Assembly (NCBI RefSeq): GCF_000471905.2
Contig: NW_006495273.1
Span: forward strand, 3,106,334 to 3,170,333
Length of the DNA: 64,000 nucleotides
DNA from: Amborella trichopoda
Taxonomy: Eukaryota > Streptophyta > Magnoliopsida > Amborellales > Amborellaceae
Direction of reading: 5' to 3'
In this document: positions 22,690 to 36,200 of the stretch, in pieces
Numbering within the stretch: the first letter of the stretch is position 1
Layout of the letters: every line of letters starts with the position of its first letter
The notes under the pieces: model-generated
Seen by the model: only the letters and a program-made list of their open reading frames with translations
Told to the model about the DNA's origin: nothing
The model's database searches: none
Program-made: the position numbers and the translations under genes

Positions 22690-23143
22690 GGGAAAATATC
22701 GTACAAATCCCTAATTCTCCATCTTATTTCATGGTAGATCCTTTTTCTATTTTTCTTTCAAACGGTCATAAAAAAACTCGCGAGTATTTCACCATACCCC
22801 CTCATCTCTTCTCTCCTACCTTTATTCATTTTTTGCCACAAAGTAGCCCTCCCATGTTTATTTACTTTTGACTACAAAAACTGGCCCCGACAAATTGTTT
22901 TATTTCATTTCAATCCAAAAGCCTTTTTAACCCTATTTTGCTCTTTTTAAAAAAGTAGATTGAGATGGAATAAAACAATTTATTGGAGCTAGTTTTTATA
23001 GCAAAAAATGAATAAATGTGGGAGAGAAGAGATGAGAGGGTACGGTGGAATACTTGAAGGTTTTTTTATGCCACTCGAAAAAAAAAAAAGAGGGTCTACC
23101 GTGAAATACGATGGGGAATTAAAGGTTTGTACGAAATTTTCCC
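22690..23143. mobile_element. MULE-like foldback element with 9-bp TSD
   Basis: This 454-bp element is a near-complete inverted repeat. The left arm starts gggaaaatatcgtacaaatc; the reverse complement of the right arm starts gggaaaatttcgtacaaacc. Homology continues through ...tttcatggtagatcc, ttcaccataccccctcatct and ttattcattttttgc up to a central AT-rich loop. The flanks are ttgatttaa (22681-22689) and tcgatttaa (23144-23152), a 9-bp duplication with one difference. Long arms with a 9-bp TSD fit a Mutator-like foldback element. A transcript would form a hairpin suited to siRNA or young-miRNA production. Confidence 0.75.
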
Positions 23144-23199
23144 TCGATTTAATGGTTCAATATTTCACTCGTCTCCAATGGTAGTTGGGAAGCCCATAT

Positions 23200-23840
23200 A
23201 TTATTGATTTTACTAAAGATTTTCATGTCTAAAGGTTGTGGTTTTTTGTTACCTTGTAAAGGGAAACATGCTTATTCATCTTAGTATATTTTGGATGGGA
23301 TATATGGGAAATTTATTAAAATGTACCCAAGAGATGATCTAGTTAAAATTTTACTCATGTTTGTTATTCAATTCTAAAAAGCCCATCAAAATACAGAGTC
23401 TCATGAGTTAGAATAGTTGAAAATCAGAAAATTATTAAATAGTTGATAAGTTAAGTGTGCTTTGATAAATTTTCTATGATAAATGTCTATTTTTTGTCAA
23501 ATGCTTGGACTGCGACCCTGACGCGTCAAGATTCCATCTGTTCTTCCTATCCCTTCAAACAGTGAAAATCTAGTTGCCCTGTTTTGGCAAGATCTTCATT
23601 TAAATTATTTCCGTTGTTTTATTGGGTTAATATCTATAACTTATCATCTCAACCTTTCTTATTGAATTCAAGTCTCTTCTTACCAATTCTTTGAATTATT
23701 TAACACTTTAGATATCTATGTTTGCAGTTCAAAGAGTTCACAGACAAAGTTGTTATAGTTTACTACTGGCTGCCTCCTCTAAGTATGATTTTAACATGAA
23801 AGAGGATTGCACATTTCATATGTATTTTATGGAGGGACTA
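23200..23840. other. Intergenic, nothing recognised
   Basis: This is AT-rich sequence without a convincing frame or repeat boundary. Confidence 0.35.
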
Positions 23841-23844
23841 ATTT

Positions 23845-23972
23845 CATGAAAATATATTTTAAAGGCTATCATAAAGATTTCCCGTATTGAAACCACATTT
23901 ATAGGCATTATTTGAATATGCGCTTTAAGTTGATTGTTTAGAGCCTCGGCTCTATATAAACCGCACCCTTAG
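23845..23972 (+). mobile_element. hAT-type MITE family B, 3' fragment
   Basis: Only the right third is present: gaaaatatattttaaaggct, cgtattgaaaccacattta and the terminal gtttagagcctcggctctat followed by ataaaccgcacc. Confidence 0.6.
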
Positions 23973-24739
23973 TTAATAAACCTGCCGAGTTCTGATTAGA
24001 CCTCATATTGTCCAGTATAATTACTCTATCTCTTAGTCATTGTCTCTGTGCCTGAAGTGGATACGCCTCGACTTTCCATTATAGATCTCATGCATCACTC
24101 AATAAATAGTAACATCCCAATCATAGTAGATTGAGATGGCGGGCAATGGCATCCTTAACAAGTATATGTCTACCAGTAAGTTCCTTAACTATTCTCCCTC
24201 TAAACTGGTGGCCTCCAAGGAAATTCTCTAACTCTACAGTGGATATTGAGATATATGTTCACTTGAATATGTCAAAATTTGATATCTTTGGGTTCGCCAA
24301 CATATTGTAGGACAAAAATACATATTACCTTTGAGTTATTAAAGAATCCTTCGGATACATTCAAATGCTCTGGGCTTAGGTTACTGGTAAACTTACTCAA
24401 TTTGCATATTTTTATAATTCAAATGCAACATCAGCTCCAGTACAATATACATTGCATAGTAAGGTTTTTGGGATGGGTTTGGGTTTTGTTGACCCTGGGA
24501 CATGCGTTAAGTGTGCAACAACTGGGAAAGTGAAAGAATTGAAGTCTGAAATTCTAAAAGTCCAAAGAATGGATGAGCTGAAATCCCATGTGCTCTGATG
24601 CTTTATGGTTAGGGTTCAATGAACCACGTACCATTCCATGCACGTGAGTAACCAATGGTCGCATATGAAGAGAAATGCAATGGCTTGAGCCATGTGATGG
24701 TCAGTGGTGATATGCATAAGGCGCCAAACTCATGCTTGA

Positions 24740-24965
24740 TAGCAAGAGTTATGGCGGCAACGGGTTGGGTCTGGGTTGCCATACCCAGACCTGGAAAAAT
24801 GATATGGGACCTGGACCCAGACTCTAATAGTCCTCGGGTCCAAGATTTGGACTTGGACTTGGACCTGGGCCCAACCCCCTAAGTCCAATTTTTGAACCCA
24901 TACCCAGACCCAGATCAAGTCTTCCCCTCAAGTCCCAGGTCAAGTCCGGGGTCCATTGCTACACC
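24740..24965. repeat. GGGTCTGGG/CCCAGACC-rich MITE-like repeat
   Basis: The left end ggcggcaacgggttgggtct and the reverse complement of the right end ggtgtagcaatggaccccgg resemble the (T)AGGGGTGGCAAT-type ends of plant hAT MITEs. The interior repeats ggacttggacttggacctgg and cccagacccagatc. It has open frames on both strands (DLDLDLGP and VWVWVQ character) that come from the repeat and are not genes. Confidence 0.5.
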
Positions 24966-25400
24966 TACGTCTGAATTCCAATCATTATAATGCTTGACGC
25001 GAAAACCAAATGGACATAAGTTCCCAGCGCCTAGACTCACAATTGCGGCTTAATTATGCGAACTGCAAAATGAATCACTCGAACCGTCAATAGTTGTGTC
25101 CAATGTCTTAAAACAGTAGACTGGTCAGGTGAACTGGCCATCTAGAAACCTGTTCCGGAATGGCAGCTTGCCGGTCTAGATTGCTAAATTGGATTGACTC
25201 TTCGGTGTGAGAATCTGTCCAAAATATACAAAATGAAAAAAAAACAAAAATTTAAAAATAATAAAAAGTATATTGTGTAGGAGCCAGCAATCTAGCTGTT
25301 TTTTATCGCTCGGTTCCTAAACAAACTCATCCAATTCCCTGACAGAACTAGACGGTGTTACGGGAAGTTTTGACAAGGAACAGTGTTTCCCGATCTATAT

Positions 25401-25516
25401 CAGTGATTCACAATCCATTTTTTTAAACAATGATTCAAATGCCCGAAAAACTCAATGTCAGTGATTCACAATCCATTTTTTTAAACAATCATTCAAATGC
25501 CCGAAAAACTCAATGA
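25401..25516. repeat. 58-bp tandem duplication
   Basis: Two units start cagtgattcacaatccattt and end cccgaaaaactcaatg. They differ at about two positions, so the duplication is recent. Confidence 0.85.
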
Positions 25517-25519
25517 CGG

Positions 25520-26150
25520 TATTTGAATGATGAGGTGCCCACACGTAAGATATCAAAGCATCGTATCTCCCAGCAGCAGCAGGAGGACGAAACACCAGGT
25601 CCGAACATCTAACGTATCTAGGGTTTAAACAAAAAAGAGCTATGGTAAAATGGAACTAATCATTTTTTTGCTTTAGTCACCATTAACTCGCTCAACTGTG
25701 GCAGATCATTTCCATTAGACACTTTGTACGTTTTAAACTAATGTAGGACTACTGCATACCTAATCTTCACTGTTATTAGGAACTTGCGACATTTTAAGGC
25801 ATGATTGGATGTATTTATTATCATTGATACTTCACTGTTTCAATAAAATTAACCTTGATGAATTATATGTTTTGTATTCTTTAAAAAAAATATATATTTT
25901 GTTTGGCAGTCTCCATTATAAAATTATCTAAGTTAACTTATAGGTAGTTTTACTTGAAATTTTATCTTTTTTGATAATTTTTCTGCTATTTTATTTAAAG
26001 TTATTTGCTGAAATTCAAATGTTTTTAGTCATATATAACTTAGAATAGCTGAAAACTGGTAAAATGGTTAAATAATTGAATATATTATACATAACACAAG
26101 GATGTATTAAATAACTAATAAAACAATAAGAAATGTATAAAATGAAAATC
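25520..26150. other. Intergenic, nothing recognised
   Basis: This is AT-rich sequence without a recognisable gene or repeat boundary. Confidence 0.35.
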
Positions 26151-26154
26151 ACTT

Positions 26155-26375
26155 AACTTCGGCAAATAGTGGTCACAATTAATCTTGACCATTGGATGTA
26201 AAATTGGGTGACTGTATTTATTCAATTTTTCATGCTCAAAGTTCAAAATGAATTTTTTCGAACTTTGTAATACATCCAAGCTATCAGATTTTACATCGGA
26301 TAGATATAAGTAATTGTGACGTCCGTATGCCAAAGGTAAATGGCCTCATTGTATGTAATTCTAAAATAATATTAT
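26155..26375. repeat. Dispersed repeat family D copy
   Basis: It shares tcttgaccattggatgtaaaattgg and a gcctcattgtatgtaatt end with 8828-9010. A weaker relative lies at about 26815-26935. Its nature is unknown; it is probably a MITE. Confidence 0.4.
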
Positions 26376-26402
26376 TCAAAGTATATTAATTGTAAAAAAG
26401 AT

Positions 26403-26778
26403 GATGGGAAAAGTTTATATAGAGCCGAGGCTCTAAACAATCAAATTAGAGCCTACCTCAAAATTTTCATTAGAAGATGTTTTTTTGATGCCCAAATGTC
26501 CTCAAATTGATCATCTCGTCATCAAGATGCATGACATGAGAAAAAAATGGATTTCAAGTTTCGAAAATAGTATATTTTGTAATGCATTTTTTGACCGTCA
26601 ATTTTCAAGATTTTTAGATCTGTCAATCTACACTATATTTGAAGCTTTAAACTTTATAAATAAAGATGAAAATATATTTTAAGGCTAAAGATTTTCAGCA
26701 TTGAAACTGCATTTCTCGATACTATTTGAAGGTAGGCTCTAATTTGATTGTTTAGAGCCTAACTATATACAAACCGCA
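26403..26778 (+). mobile_element. hAT-type MITE family B, full copy
   Basis: Both terminal repeats are present: gtttatatagagccgaggct...caatcaaattagagcctacc and taggctctaatttgattgtt...gagcctaactatatacaaac. The flanking octamers are aagatgat and aaggtaat (two differences). The interior matches the copies at 11283 and 59367 closely. Confidence 0.7.
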
Positions 26779-27330
26779 TCCTAAGGTAATATATTCAAGA
26801 TACAATTAATTGTTGGAAAAGTATACAAAGTCACCATTTACTTTTAGTATAAAGAAGTCAACCATTGTTGTTCATTAAATTTCAAATCAAATGGTTGTAA
26901 GATAGATGGTCTCATAGTATGCAATCCCTTAATTGTTAGACAAATAGGGCTTTAGGGTACAAAGGAACATGCAGAATGTTCATATTTTATTCCTACGTGT
27001 AATGGGGAATACGCATTGATTCCCTATATCAAAACCTAAAATTATTACTATGGGCAGGTACCTAAAGGAAACCGTTGTTGAACTACTAAGCCTGGCTAAC
27101 TTTTGTGGATGAAGGCATGTTCTCTTATGTGACCATCCAAAGTTTGAGATCAATGTAGATTAAAGATATTGTGCTATTGGTAGTAACCATATATCTTATA
27201 GAGTGTAATTAAGTCCTTGGCCGTAAACCGGGCACTACAACCTTATAAGTTTGACTCTTTTTTTTTAACAAAGCTTATAGTTTTGATTTCTCATGATCTA
27301 AGTCTTATATGCACATATTTAGTAATTATT

Positions 27331-27622
27331 TCATACGGGCTGAACCCCATTTCTCCAATATGTGGTCCAGAGTTATAAAGCATCCATCTTAAAGATGGAT
27401 GCAAATAGGTAGTCCATCTAAAAAACAAGTGTAACTAACAGTTCAAATGTTTTTTTAATATAATTATTACTTTTAGTTTTCAGTTTTTTTTTTTTTTTTC
27501 ATATTCATGATCTCCATGTTAAGGATTATATATGCCTTAAAAATTAAAATTAAATTATATTTAAAACATATATTTATTACGAAGCCCGCATTTCTACAAT
27601 ATGCGGGCTGGCCGCATAGAAA
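27331..27622. mobile_element. MITE family C, full copy
   Basis: The left end tcatacgggctgaaccccat and the reverse complement of the right end, gtttctatgcggccagcccgc, are inverted repeats. Internal gcatccatcttaaagatggatg is a palindrome shared with 42408 and 21585. The rest is AT-rich. A clean target duplication was not found. Confidence 0.6.
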
Positions 27623-27649
27623 CCTCCTTTAGAGATTGAGTTAACTTAT

Positions 27650-28460
27650 ATTTTCGTTTCTCCATTGTATCGTTCGGCCCCAACCATCCTTACCATGAAC
27701 CAAGCGTTTCCAATGAATAGACCCTACACTATACAAGTCAAGTTCTAAATTAAGGTTCAAACCCACTTTGAATCCACCATGGCCTCCATCATGAAAGGAA
27801 GGCAAAGAAGGGAAATGGCTTTACTTAACTACCATCCAAAATCTAAAAAAGTAAAAACTATAGGTTAATAATACAGGAAAAGTAACTTTTTCTATTTTAT
27901 TTTGAGTGTATGCATTATTTAGTTTTCCTTCTTTCTGAAAGAATTTGGTTTCTTTTCCCCACAGATCTTCCAATAATTTCCTGGAAAACCCAAAGTTTTA
28001 CCCAAGAATTTCTCTAGTCCCCAAGGAAATCCTTCAAACACAATCTGCCATAAACGTGTAAATTTTGTCATTAAAAAATTCAATTGTCAGTATTTTTGGG
28101 TTTTGAAAGATACTTATGTGTATTTCAAAGTACCATAGTGTTTTGTATGATTTTCTAATCTTTATTTTGTAGAGAGAAATATGTGGGTTTTTACTCTCAC
28201 ATTTAAGAAGAGAGTGTGGATTGCGTAATATTTGAGTGTAAACATTCCCATGCATAATAGTCTTACAACAATGATGAGAATGATGGTGCATGTGTGCAGC
28301 ATATGTGAGAGGGTTCGATGGTGCACTTTGCCCGCTCGCACTAGCTCATGATATGGATTAGGCTCGAGGCTCCGATATCTTTTCACGAGTGTGGTTGGTG
28401 TGAGACATCCAACGGTCACTATTGGTTGACGAGGTTCGATATCTTTTTGCTAGCTTGGCA
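27650..28460. other. Intergenic, nothing recognised
   Basis: No coding or RNA gene is seen. Short overlapping frames on the minus strand at 28034-28419 carry no known domain. Confidence 0.35.
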
Positions 28461-28465
28461 CATAT

Positions 28466-28593
28466 GAGAAGAGATGGAGGCTTGTATCCCAGTCATGCCG
28501 TTGAAGAGATGGAAGCTTATAACCCAATCACTAACTGTTGAAGAGATGGAGGCTTATAACCCAATCACTAGCCGTTGAAGAGATGGAGGCTTG
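28466..28593. repeat. 37-bp minisatellite, about 3.5 copies
   Basis: The units read gaagagatggaggcttataa...cccaatcactagccgtt with few differences, so the array arose recently. Confidence 0.85.
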
Positions 28594-28891
28594 TAAATAT
28601 CACAGCCACCAAAACTAAATGTGATTGTTAGTGCATGAAACCACCAAACAGTAGATGGGCAGCTTCTTGGAACTCTATAAAGGGGAACATTTTTTCATAT
28701 GAATTACATATAGAATACAATATCTCTCTGCGAATTTCCAAAGAACTTAATAGAGCACTCATCCATCTCTCTCTATCTCTTTCTCTCTAAGAATACATAA
28801 CTTCGATGTTCTACAATGAGCTTCAAATTCAGGTACATAAAGCTTTGAAACATAAAAAAAAACCCATCTATTTTCCTGTATCTTGAGGACA

Positions 28892-29030
28892 AATTATCCT
28901 TATGCACACCTATTACAATATCAAAAAGGGGCAAACATCAATTTGAAAAAGTGCTCCACGAGCTTGAGAATTGTCCTTATGCACACCTATTACAATATCA
29001 AAAGGGGCAAAATAGGATATTGAGAAAGTG
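28892..29030. repeat. Tandem duplication with 80-bp period
   Basis: The words ccttatgcacacctattaca and aatatcaaaa(a)ggggcaaa occur twice, 80 bp apart, each followed by a gaaaaagtgct or gagaaagtgct motif. Confidence 0.75.
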
Positions 29031-30206
29031 CTATGCATGTCCGAAAACATGAAGGATATTTGCCTATTTCATCTATATTTTCTACCTCATTTTCACCCCA
29101 ACCAATTTCCAACAAATTCAACCGATTTCCAACAATTTCAACCAAGAACTGATTGTGTTAACAAACTTCTTTTTTTGGGTATGGTGACGCTCGTTGTGTT
29201 GTGAAGTTCATTGTCGTAAACACTTGTGTTTTTTGAAATCAACAGAGCTCACAAACCATGGTTAATTACTCTCAGAGAGTATCATGGTTAATTACTCCCA
29301 CGCCATTTACAGGCATGCGCGCCAAGAGAGAGAGAAATGCATTAGAAAAGGAACAGGCTTTGCATGCATTAATTGTACTATTCATGGTTTATAAGGAGTT
29401 ACTGATCATCCCCATGGTCTTTCCTCACAGACGAACCGTGCCTCGAACTTAACAGACAATGGCACACTTTGATCAGGGGAATGCTTCATCTCCACCGTCC
29501 GACATCGAGACAAAGAGTGGTGATGAGCATTATGTAACAAAGTCATACATAGAGCATATACTATAATACTTGGCTTGGGCCACCAAGTAGTTTGTTACTA
29601 TCCCCCTGCTCTACAGGTAGAGCAAACCAGGATGTTCAAAGAGCCTTTTGAACTTAAAATAATTTCTTCTGCAAATTTCAGTCACATTCATGGTTTTCTT
29701 CATGGATAAAACATCGCCTTACTTTCCAGATATTCATCAAATAATTAGTTTTTTATCCTTTTTGCCAATACGATAAGTTCCTCGCATCAATCAGCCAATC
29801 TCCTGATTTTAAACCTGTAATGGTTATTAGTATCTCATCCCTTTCAAACCACTAAAAATCAATAGTGGCACCCACCTCAGGAACTCCACAAGGGGCAGCG
29901 GGGCTTATCCTCAGTTTGATCCTTAATAACAGTATCAATTTTCCAACACAAATATAACCCACTTGGATATAAGCAACATCCAGAAACTAACAAAAAAACC
30001 ATGCTTCAGCTACTGGTAACAAAACTAATGGGGCACATTTCTGTTATTAGAAATATTGCATTAAACATTTAGAATAGAATGGCAACCTCAAAATAGGCAA
30101 GTCTACTTAGCCCAAACGGCATTTTATTTTATTTTACTTTATTTTTGTGCCATTTATTTTCTTCCCCATAGGATACCTAAGTTCATATCTAGGACTCTTT
30201 AGTACT
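29031..30206. other. Region 3' of AMY2; contains its 3' UTR
   Basis: On the minus strand, directly after the AMY2 stop, AATAAA-like signals lie at about 30135-30165 (aaataaatggc, aaaataaagtaaaataaaat). The AMY2 mRNA therefore probably ends near 30.1 kb. The rest shows no recognisable gene; the short plus-strand frame at 29258-29452 has no domain. Confidence 0.45.
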
Positions 30207-33200
30207 CTACTTATGCCATACAGCATATCTATGGCCAGAGGTTGCTAGTTTCCACTCCCTTCCACTTGGGCACCACAATCCATCCCCAATTTTCATGCAA
30301 ACCTCGTCTCCTATCATTGCACAATAAAGGTTATGATGGGCTTCCAAAATTCGTATAGGCGAGCGACTATAAATGCCTTGTTGTTTCCTTATATCCATCT
30401 GCAAGAAACAGGCCAAAGCTAAGAAATGATCCCAAGCTCAAAATACTAGAGTAGTCAGCATGACCCAAAGCTCAAGATACTTGAGACTTAAGACGTAAGT
30501 CCAAGATCCACATCCTAGGTAGCTGCACTATGAAGATAACCTCAAAATGCTTGAAGGCAGAGCTATAGCCCAAGCTCAAAACATTCAAGAATTAAGATAT
30601 CCCATGTTGAAAATGCTAAGTGAATTTTCGGCACTTTTGGCTTACCAGTTTTACAATTTCGTGGTGGATGGAGTCACCCCAGTCATAGAAATGGTCATAA
30701 AATACTGTCGGTATTCCAGGATGAGTCAATATATAGGCGTACCCCTGTATGTTGGATTATTTGTTAGACAAACCCTCAGAGATGGGACAAAAAGGGGAAA
30801 TATCCAGTATGGGGAGCATGAATTCAAGAAAGAATAATACAACCAATGGGCTATAGAAAATCATTGGTCCGTTGGGGTCATTACTTTCAATTAAATGATG
30901 GACAGGGATAGAGAGTGGGACTTAACGAAACACCCCAATGCTGGGTCCATCTCTCTTGACCGTCCATCATTTCATCAAATGATGGAATATCTTCATCCAT
31001 CATCCTTTGGGTTATAATATAATTTTTCATAAACTTAACAGAGAAGAAATGCTCTCTGTTAATGCAGTTATTAAACAACATAACTTCCATATATATGAAG
31101 ACCATGTGCTAATCAAAGGAAGTATAACTTACCTCCATAATGTGATGAGAAGGGAAAGGCCAGTGTCCCTGAAACATTGAAATGGCCAAGAGTTATATGA
31201 TAGGATTATGTGTCCAACTTTGGCATCACAGTTAAGAAAAAAGAAATGGAAGCCCCCCATAATTTACCTGAGTCGATCCTGTATCATGGTTTTCTATAAA
31301 TGTGACAGCCCTTGATGGCCACCATCCAACTACTCCAGGTGGCTTCCCTTGGGCATCACGTAGCCGCCAAAGTTCTCCCTTCACTGCTTCCTTTTCATGA
31401 CAAAGATGATAGTGCAGCATATCTCATTAATAAGCAAGCTCCTTTGTGGCTGCTTCTTCATGAAAGAGAAGTGTAGTCCAAATGACTGTGGAATATGGAA
31501 CTCCAAGTCTACATCTACCATCCTTTCAAAATAAATGATCGATGGTTGGAGATTAATTACAGTGGGGTCCAAAGGGACTTCCAACCAAGTAGAATTGATG
31601 TCCAACCCTTTGATGGAAAAGTTAGGGCGATCTAACTTGGAGTACCACACACCAAAGTCCTTGACCTTTAGTGTACTCTCCCCATTATCTGAAACAGTAA
31701 TACCTGAAGGATACCCTTTGTCGTGAAATCAAATGCTGCACAACATCCCCCTGTGTTGTCTATCCAATTGATGATTCGCTGTCTGTGGCTGTCTGTACCA
31801 AGTAAAGGCAATATCAGACTGTTTCTACTTCCCACAGTCCAACAGAACACACATTAAAACCAGGACAAACAAATAGGGTAAGTGTCTCGTGGAGTAGTAT
31901 TCCTATCCAACTGGACCCAATAGATGTTCTGGATCCCTCTCAGGCCAGCAATAAATAAGTAAGCTATAGAAAGATGCAGAAAATATCAAGGTAACCACCA
32001 GTTATTTTATGGGTATTTGATAAAATAAAAATGAAACACAACATTCAAGTACAGCAAAATAGACAAATAGCGAAAAAGGGAAAGTGGCAAAGGGAGAGGA
32101 TAGTTTAAAAGGTGATTCACAACATTAACCTATCAAGAGGTAAACTGAGAGGGGACCACACCACTAAATAGCAACTATACCTTGATTGTAATCCAACTGA
32201 GGGCAGTAATTGCAGGAATCCCAATATTCTCCAACAGAGAAAAGAGGCTGTGCCTTCTCAACATATTCTTTCACATACTTTGCTGCATAGCTGATAGTTG
32301 TGCAATATAGTTAGGAAATGAAGCAACTCCACGAGATATGACAATTAGCAACAATTAACAGCAATACATTCATACCCTTTAGCAAAATCAAAACGGAAAT
32401 CCTGAAAGCCAACCCTTTTGCGAAGCCACCTCAACCATTCAATAATGTCCTTTTGGACAAACGGTTGGGTATGATCTACATTTGGAACTCCATTGAAGTT
32501 GTCGCCTGTGCTGCGATTCCCCTAAAATTTATCATGAAAAATTGCAAGCTCGGTAGAAACTAGAAAAGAATACAAGACACAGATCTCATTATACAGATGC
32601 ATTGTAAGTAAAAATTTTCTGAACTTTTCTAATTCCATATTCCCAAATTATTAGAGCAAGAAACAAGTCTTCCAAACACGCAGATGTATCAATCATATTA
32701 CTCTGTAAGACAATGTCTGACTGAGCGTACGGCCCTTGATAAAGCTGAATGGCAGAACAGGTTTGTGTAGCTGACCACAAATATTTGGGATAAGGCTCAG
32801 ATTATGATGATGATAATACTCTCTAAGAAAAATCAAAGGCCCTGCAAGCCTTTGATTGAAGATGAAAATCAGTTCAAGTGGCATTAAAACCTAACAATAT
32901 GATTCTACATATGACTGTCAATCTTTATATGTATGTTGAAACAGCAGTTTGTAATAATGTAATGCCACTGTGCACGACATATATATTTGGTATCTATTAT
33001 TTTCAATTGGACAATACTGGCGAAGGGCCTAGAACAGGGATAACATGCATAGACCATGGATCATATGACTTGGTCTATTTGTATGAGCATACACAAGGAT
33101 TTTGTGATGATATGGATGAGCATAGATCACTGTATGGAAACTGGAACATTTTATACAATCTGATGAGTTGCCACACATTAGGAACATAATGAGTTAACCA

Positions 33201-36200
33201 TAAATTGGAAGATTACAAGTATTTCATGTGTGACATCTATTTTAATGACCATAAGTACAGCCAGTATTATGTACTCATGAACCGTCCATGACATTTCACA
33301 TTAAGCTCAAGTAGGGTATCAGTTACTGTGTAGTAGGTTTTGAGACATTCTTGAATTACCAAATAATGTTTATGCTTGAACCGAGAAAGTACATGTCTCT
33401 AGGATAGTACAGAACCTCTAAATCAGAGCACTGCAAGTGCCCCAAATCTTTCATCAAAACTGTGACTGCAGCAGAAATTTGCTGGATACATAGAAGTCCA
33501 ATAATTTCAAACACATGACAAAAATATACATTTCTCAACCAGAGGTAAACTGTCACGTTATTGATGAATCCGACATGAAAGGTTCTTTAAGAACAAATAA
33601 TATACTTAACAGTACAAAATAACTTACCAGACCACCAGAACAAGATGTGACAGATCTTTCATCCCATGGCAAAGGAATGCCATCATAACGATTATACATG
33701 CCCCCATGTCCCTTAGTCGTCCCAATACGATGATTTATAACAATGTCAGCCATTGCTCTAACCTTGTGTTGCTGCATTTTATAGAGTAATGCTTTCAGTT
33801 GATGCTCTGAACCATATGTTGAGTCAAGAGAGTAAAGGTTTTGAGGAAGGTAACCTGAAAGGAGAGATGAGCTAAATATATGATCACGGAAGGTAACATT
33901 AAAGGTAAAAAGATGACAAACATGATACAACGCTGACCTTCTCGTGAGAATGAATGGGTTGCAGGAGGCAACCACACTGATGTAAACCCAGAGTTCCCAA
34001 TATCAGGAACTTTATTTTCCAAATTTTGCCACCAGTCATATTTGTGGGATTCCCAATTAAAACCCTGTAAGCCAGAATTCTCAATGATCAATAAAAGAAA
34101 AAGGCAAACTTTTCGAATGCAAGCTTAATCACAAACAATCATCAATTTGGAAACTCGGACTCATATGAACAGCCTTTATATAATGGTCAACTCTAGCCAA
34201 CAGCACACTGAAACCATACCATATCATGCACTAAAATATGCTCGACACATATACAAGCATACTTATCTATTTTTTACCATACAAACAAACCACATTCATC
34301 ATGCCTTTCAAATGCAACACAAAAATTACTGACAGGTACAACAATAATCAACAAATCAACATTTAGGGATTAAAATAGTTTGGATATGGGAAATATAAAA
34401 GGAGAGAAAGAAGGTAAACCAAACCTAATTTCAACTTCACGAACTGTTTTTTGTCCAAAAGCAGGAAAGGGTTAAAAGAGAACTGCACTTTTATAATGTT
34501 GTGTGAATTATTTATTTATAAAAATAAATTAAAAATTATTTATTCAAGGTTTTGGGTTCCATAAGAAATACTTCAAATAATACAAGGTAGAAAAGTCTTC
34601 CCATGCCTATATGCGAAAATGAATGGAGATTTCGCCTACCTTCATCACCGTCTAAATTTCATCGTACGGTCACGATTGTCCGGTAGTGTTTTATTTTTCA
34701 TTATTTTTCTACAGATCAGAATGACTTGAAATTTGGAGGGTATGTACATCTTATTGAGGCGCATCTAATAAAAATATAAAAAAATTATCCGTAAAAACAT
34801 TATTGACCAAAATACCCCCGAAACTTTTTGGGAGTATTTTGATCAAGTTTTTCTAGTAAAATATTTTTTTTATATTTTTCGAAGATTCCCTTATTTTTTA
34901 TAAATACACACTCCAAATTTCAGGTCATTCCGATTTGTAAAAAAAAAATGAAAAATGAAACACTACCGGACAATCCTGACCGTGCGATGAACTTTGAACG
35001 GTGATGGGATGGACGAAATCACTGTTCATTTTCGCCTATAGGCATTGTGTAGTGTTTTCCATACAAGGTACATTGTCTTTTTGGAAAGAAATGAGACAGG
35101 GCGAAAAAACTTAAGATCAAAAGGTATTCCAAGCTGTCTAGGAAAGTTCTGTAAAGAAATGAGAAAGGGCGAAAAAACTTAAGATCAAAAGGTATTATTC
35201 CAAGCTGTCTAGGAAAGTTCAAAGATGAATATAATGTATTGTCCTTGGAAGAAATGAAAAAGTGCAAATAAAATTAAAATCAAAAGGTATTCCAAACTCT
35301 CTAGAAAGTTCAGAGATGAATATCTTAAAGTGGCCCTAAACTGCACCAAATCTGGACAATAAACCATGAAAAATGAATCTCAAGCAAACTTTTCTCTACA
35401 TGACAAAGGTTTGCATTTCCTTGTCCACATATATTAAATTGTTTTTAAATAAAATTTAACAGAAAACTGGAAGCAGCAAACTGTAGGAAAAAAGGACAAA
35501 ACTATAGCAGAAAAAGACATATTAATTTCAACAAATAAGATACATATACAAACTCACCGTCCAGAAGGTCAGTAATCTATCAATGCGGATAGAAGAACAA
35601 AAAAGTTCAGAAAGAAAAGAAACAAAACCAAATAAAAAACACAACATGAAGATACTTATATGTGTAAACATTAAACAAAGACACTTATATGTGTAAACAT
35701 TAAACAAAGTTCCCAATCATGGCCAAAGCCAATAATACAGAATAAATCTTACACTATAAACTTGGTGATAGAATATACATAAATAAACTTTGTACTAGAA
35801 CTTAAACGCTTCAGTCCTCAACAGTCATGATCACTATGATGGATGCATAACTTATAATATTACCTGTAAAAGAACTTCTCTTCCTTCACGTATCACTCTC
35901 TCGCCTAAAAAAGCCAGTTGAGATTATTAATCCATATCAGAACATTAATTCAGGATAAAACATTCAAATGTCTAAAATCATACATCAAATTTGTTTTACA
36001 TCTCCAAAAAATAAAATGAAGACCATAAAAATCAAGATGCGGATGTATGTGTGAGTATCAAATTAACATGTTAACAAACTATAATTACCCTCTAGCATGG
36101 CAGCCAAGCCAAAAGTTTAGTTGCCACTGTATATCATCTTATACTCAAATTTTTATATTTTTCAATAGAAAATTTTGAGCATTTAGATTTTAATCCAGGA

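Noticed and set aside
24655-24918. Frames with DLDLDLGP and VWVWVQ repeats on both strands
   Set aside because: They are translations of a GGACTTGGACTT-type DNA repeat in a MITE-like element.
30547-30837. A 96-codon plus-strand frame
   Set aside because: It is antisense to AMY2 coding exon 10 and carries no domain.
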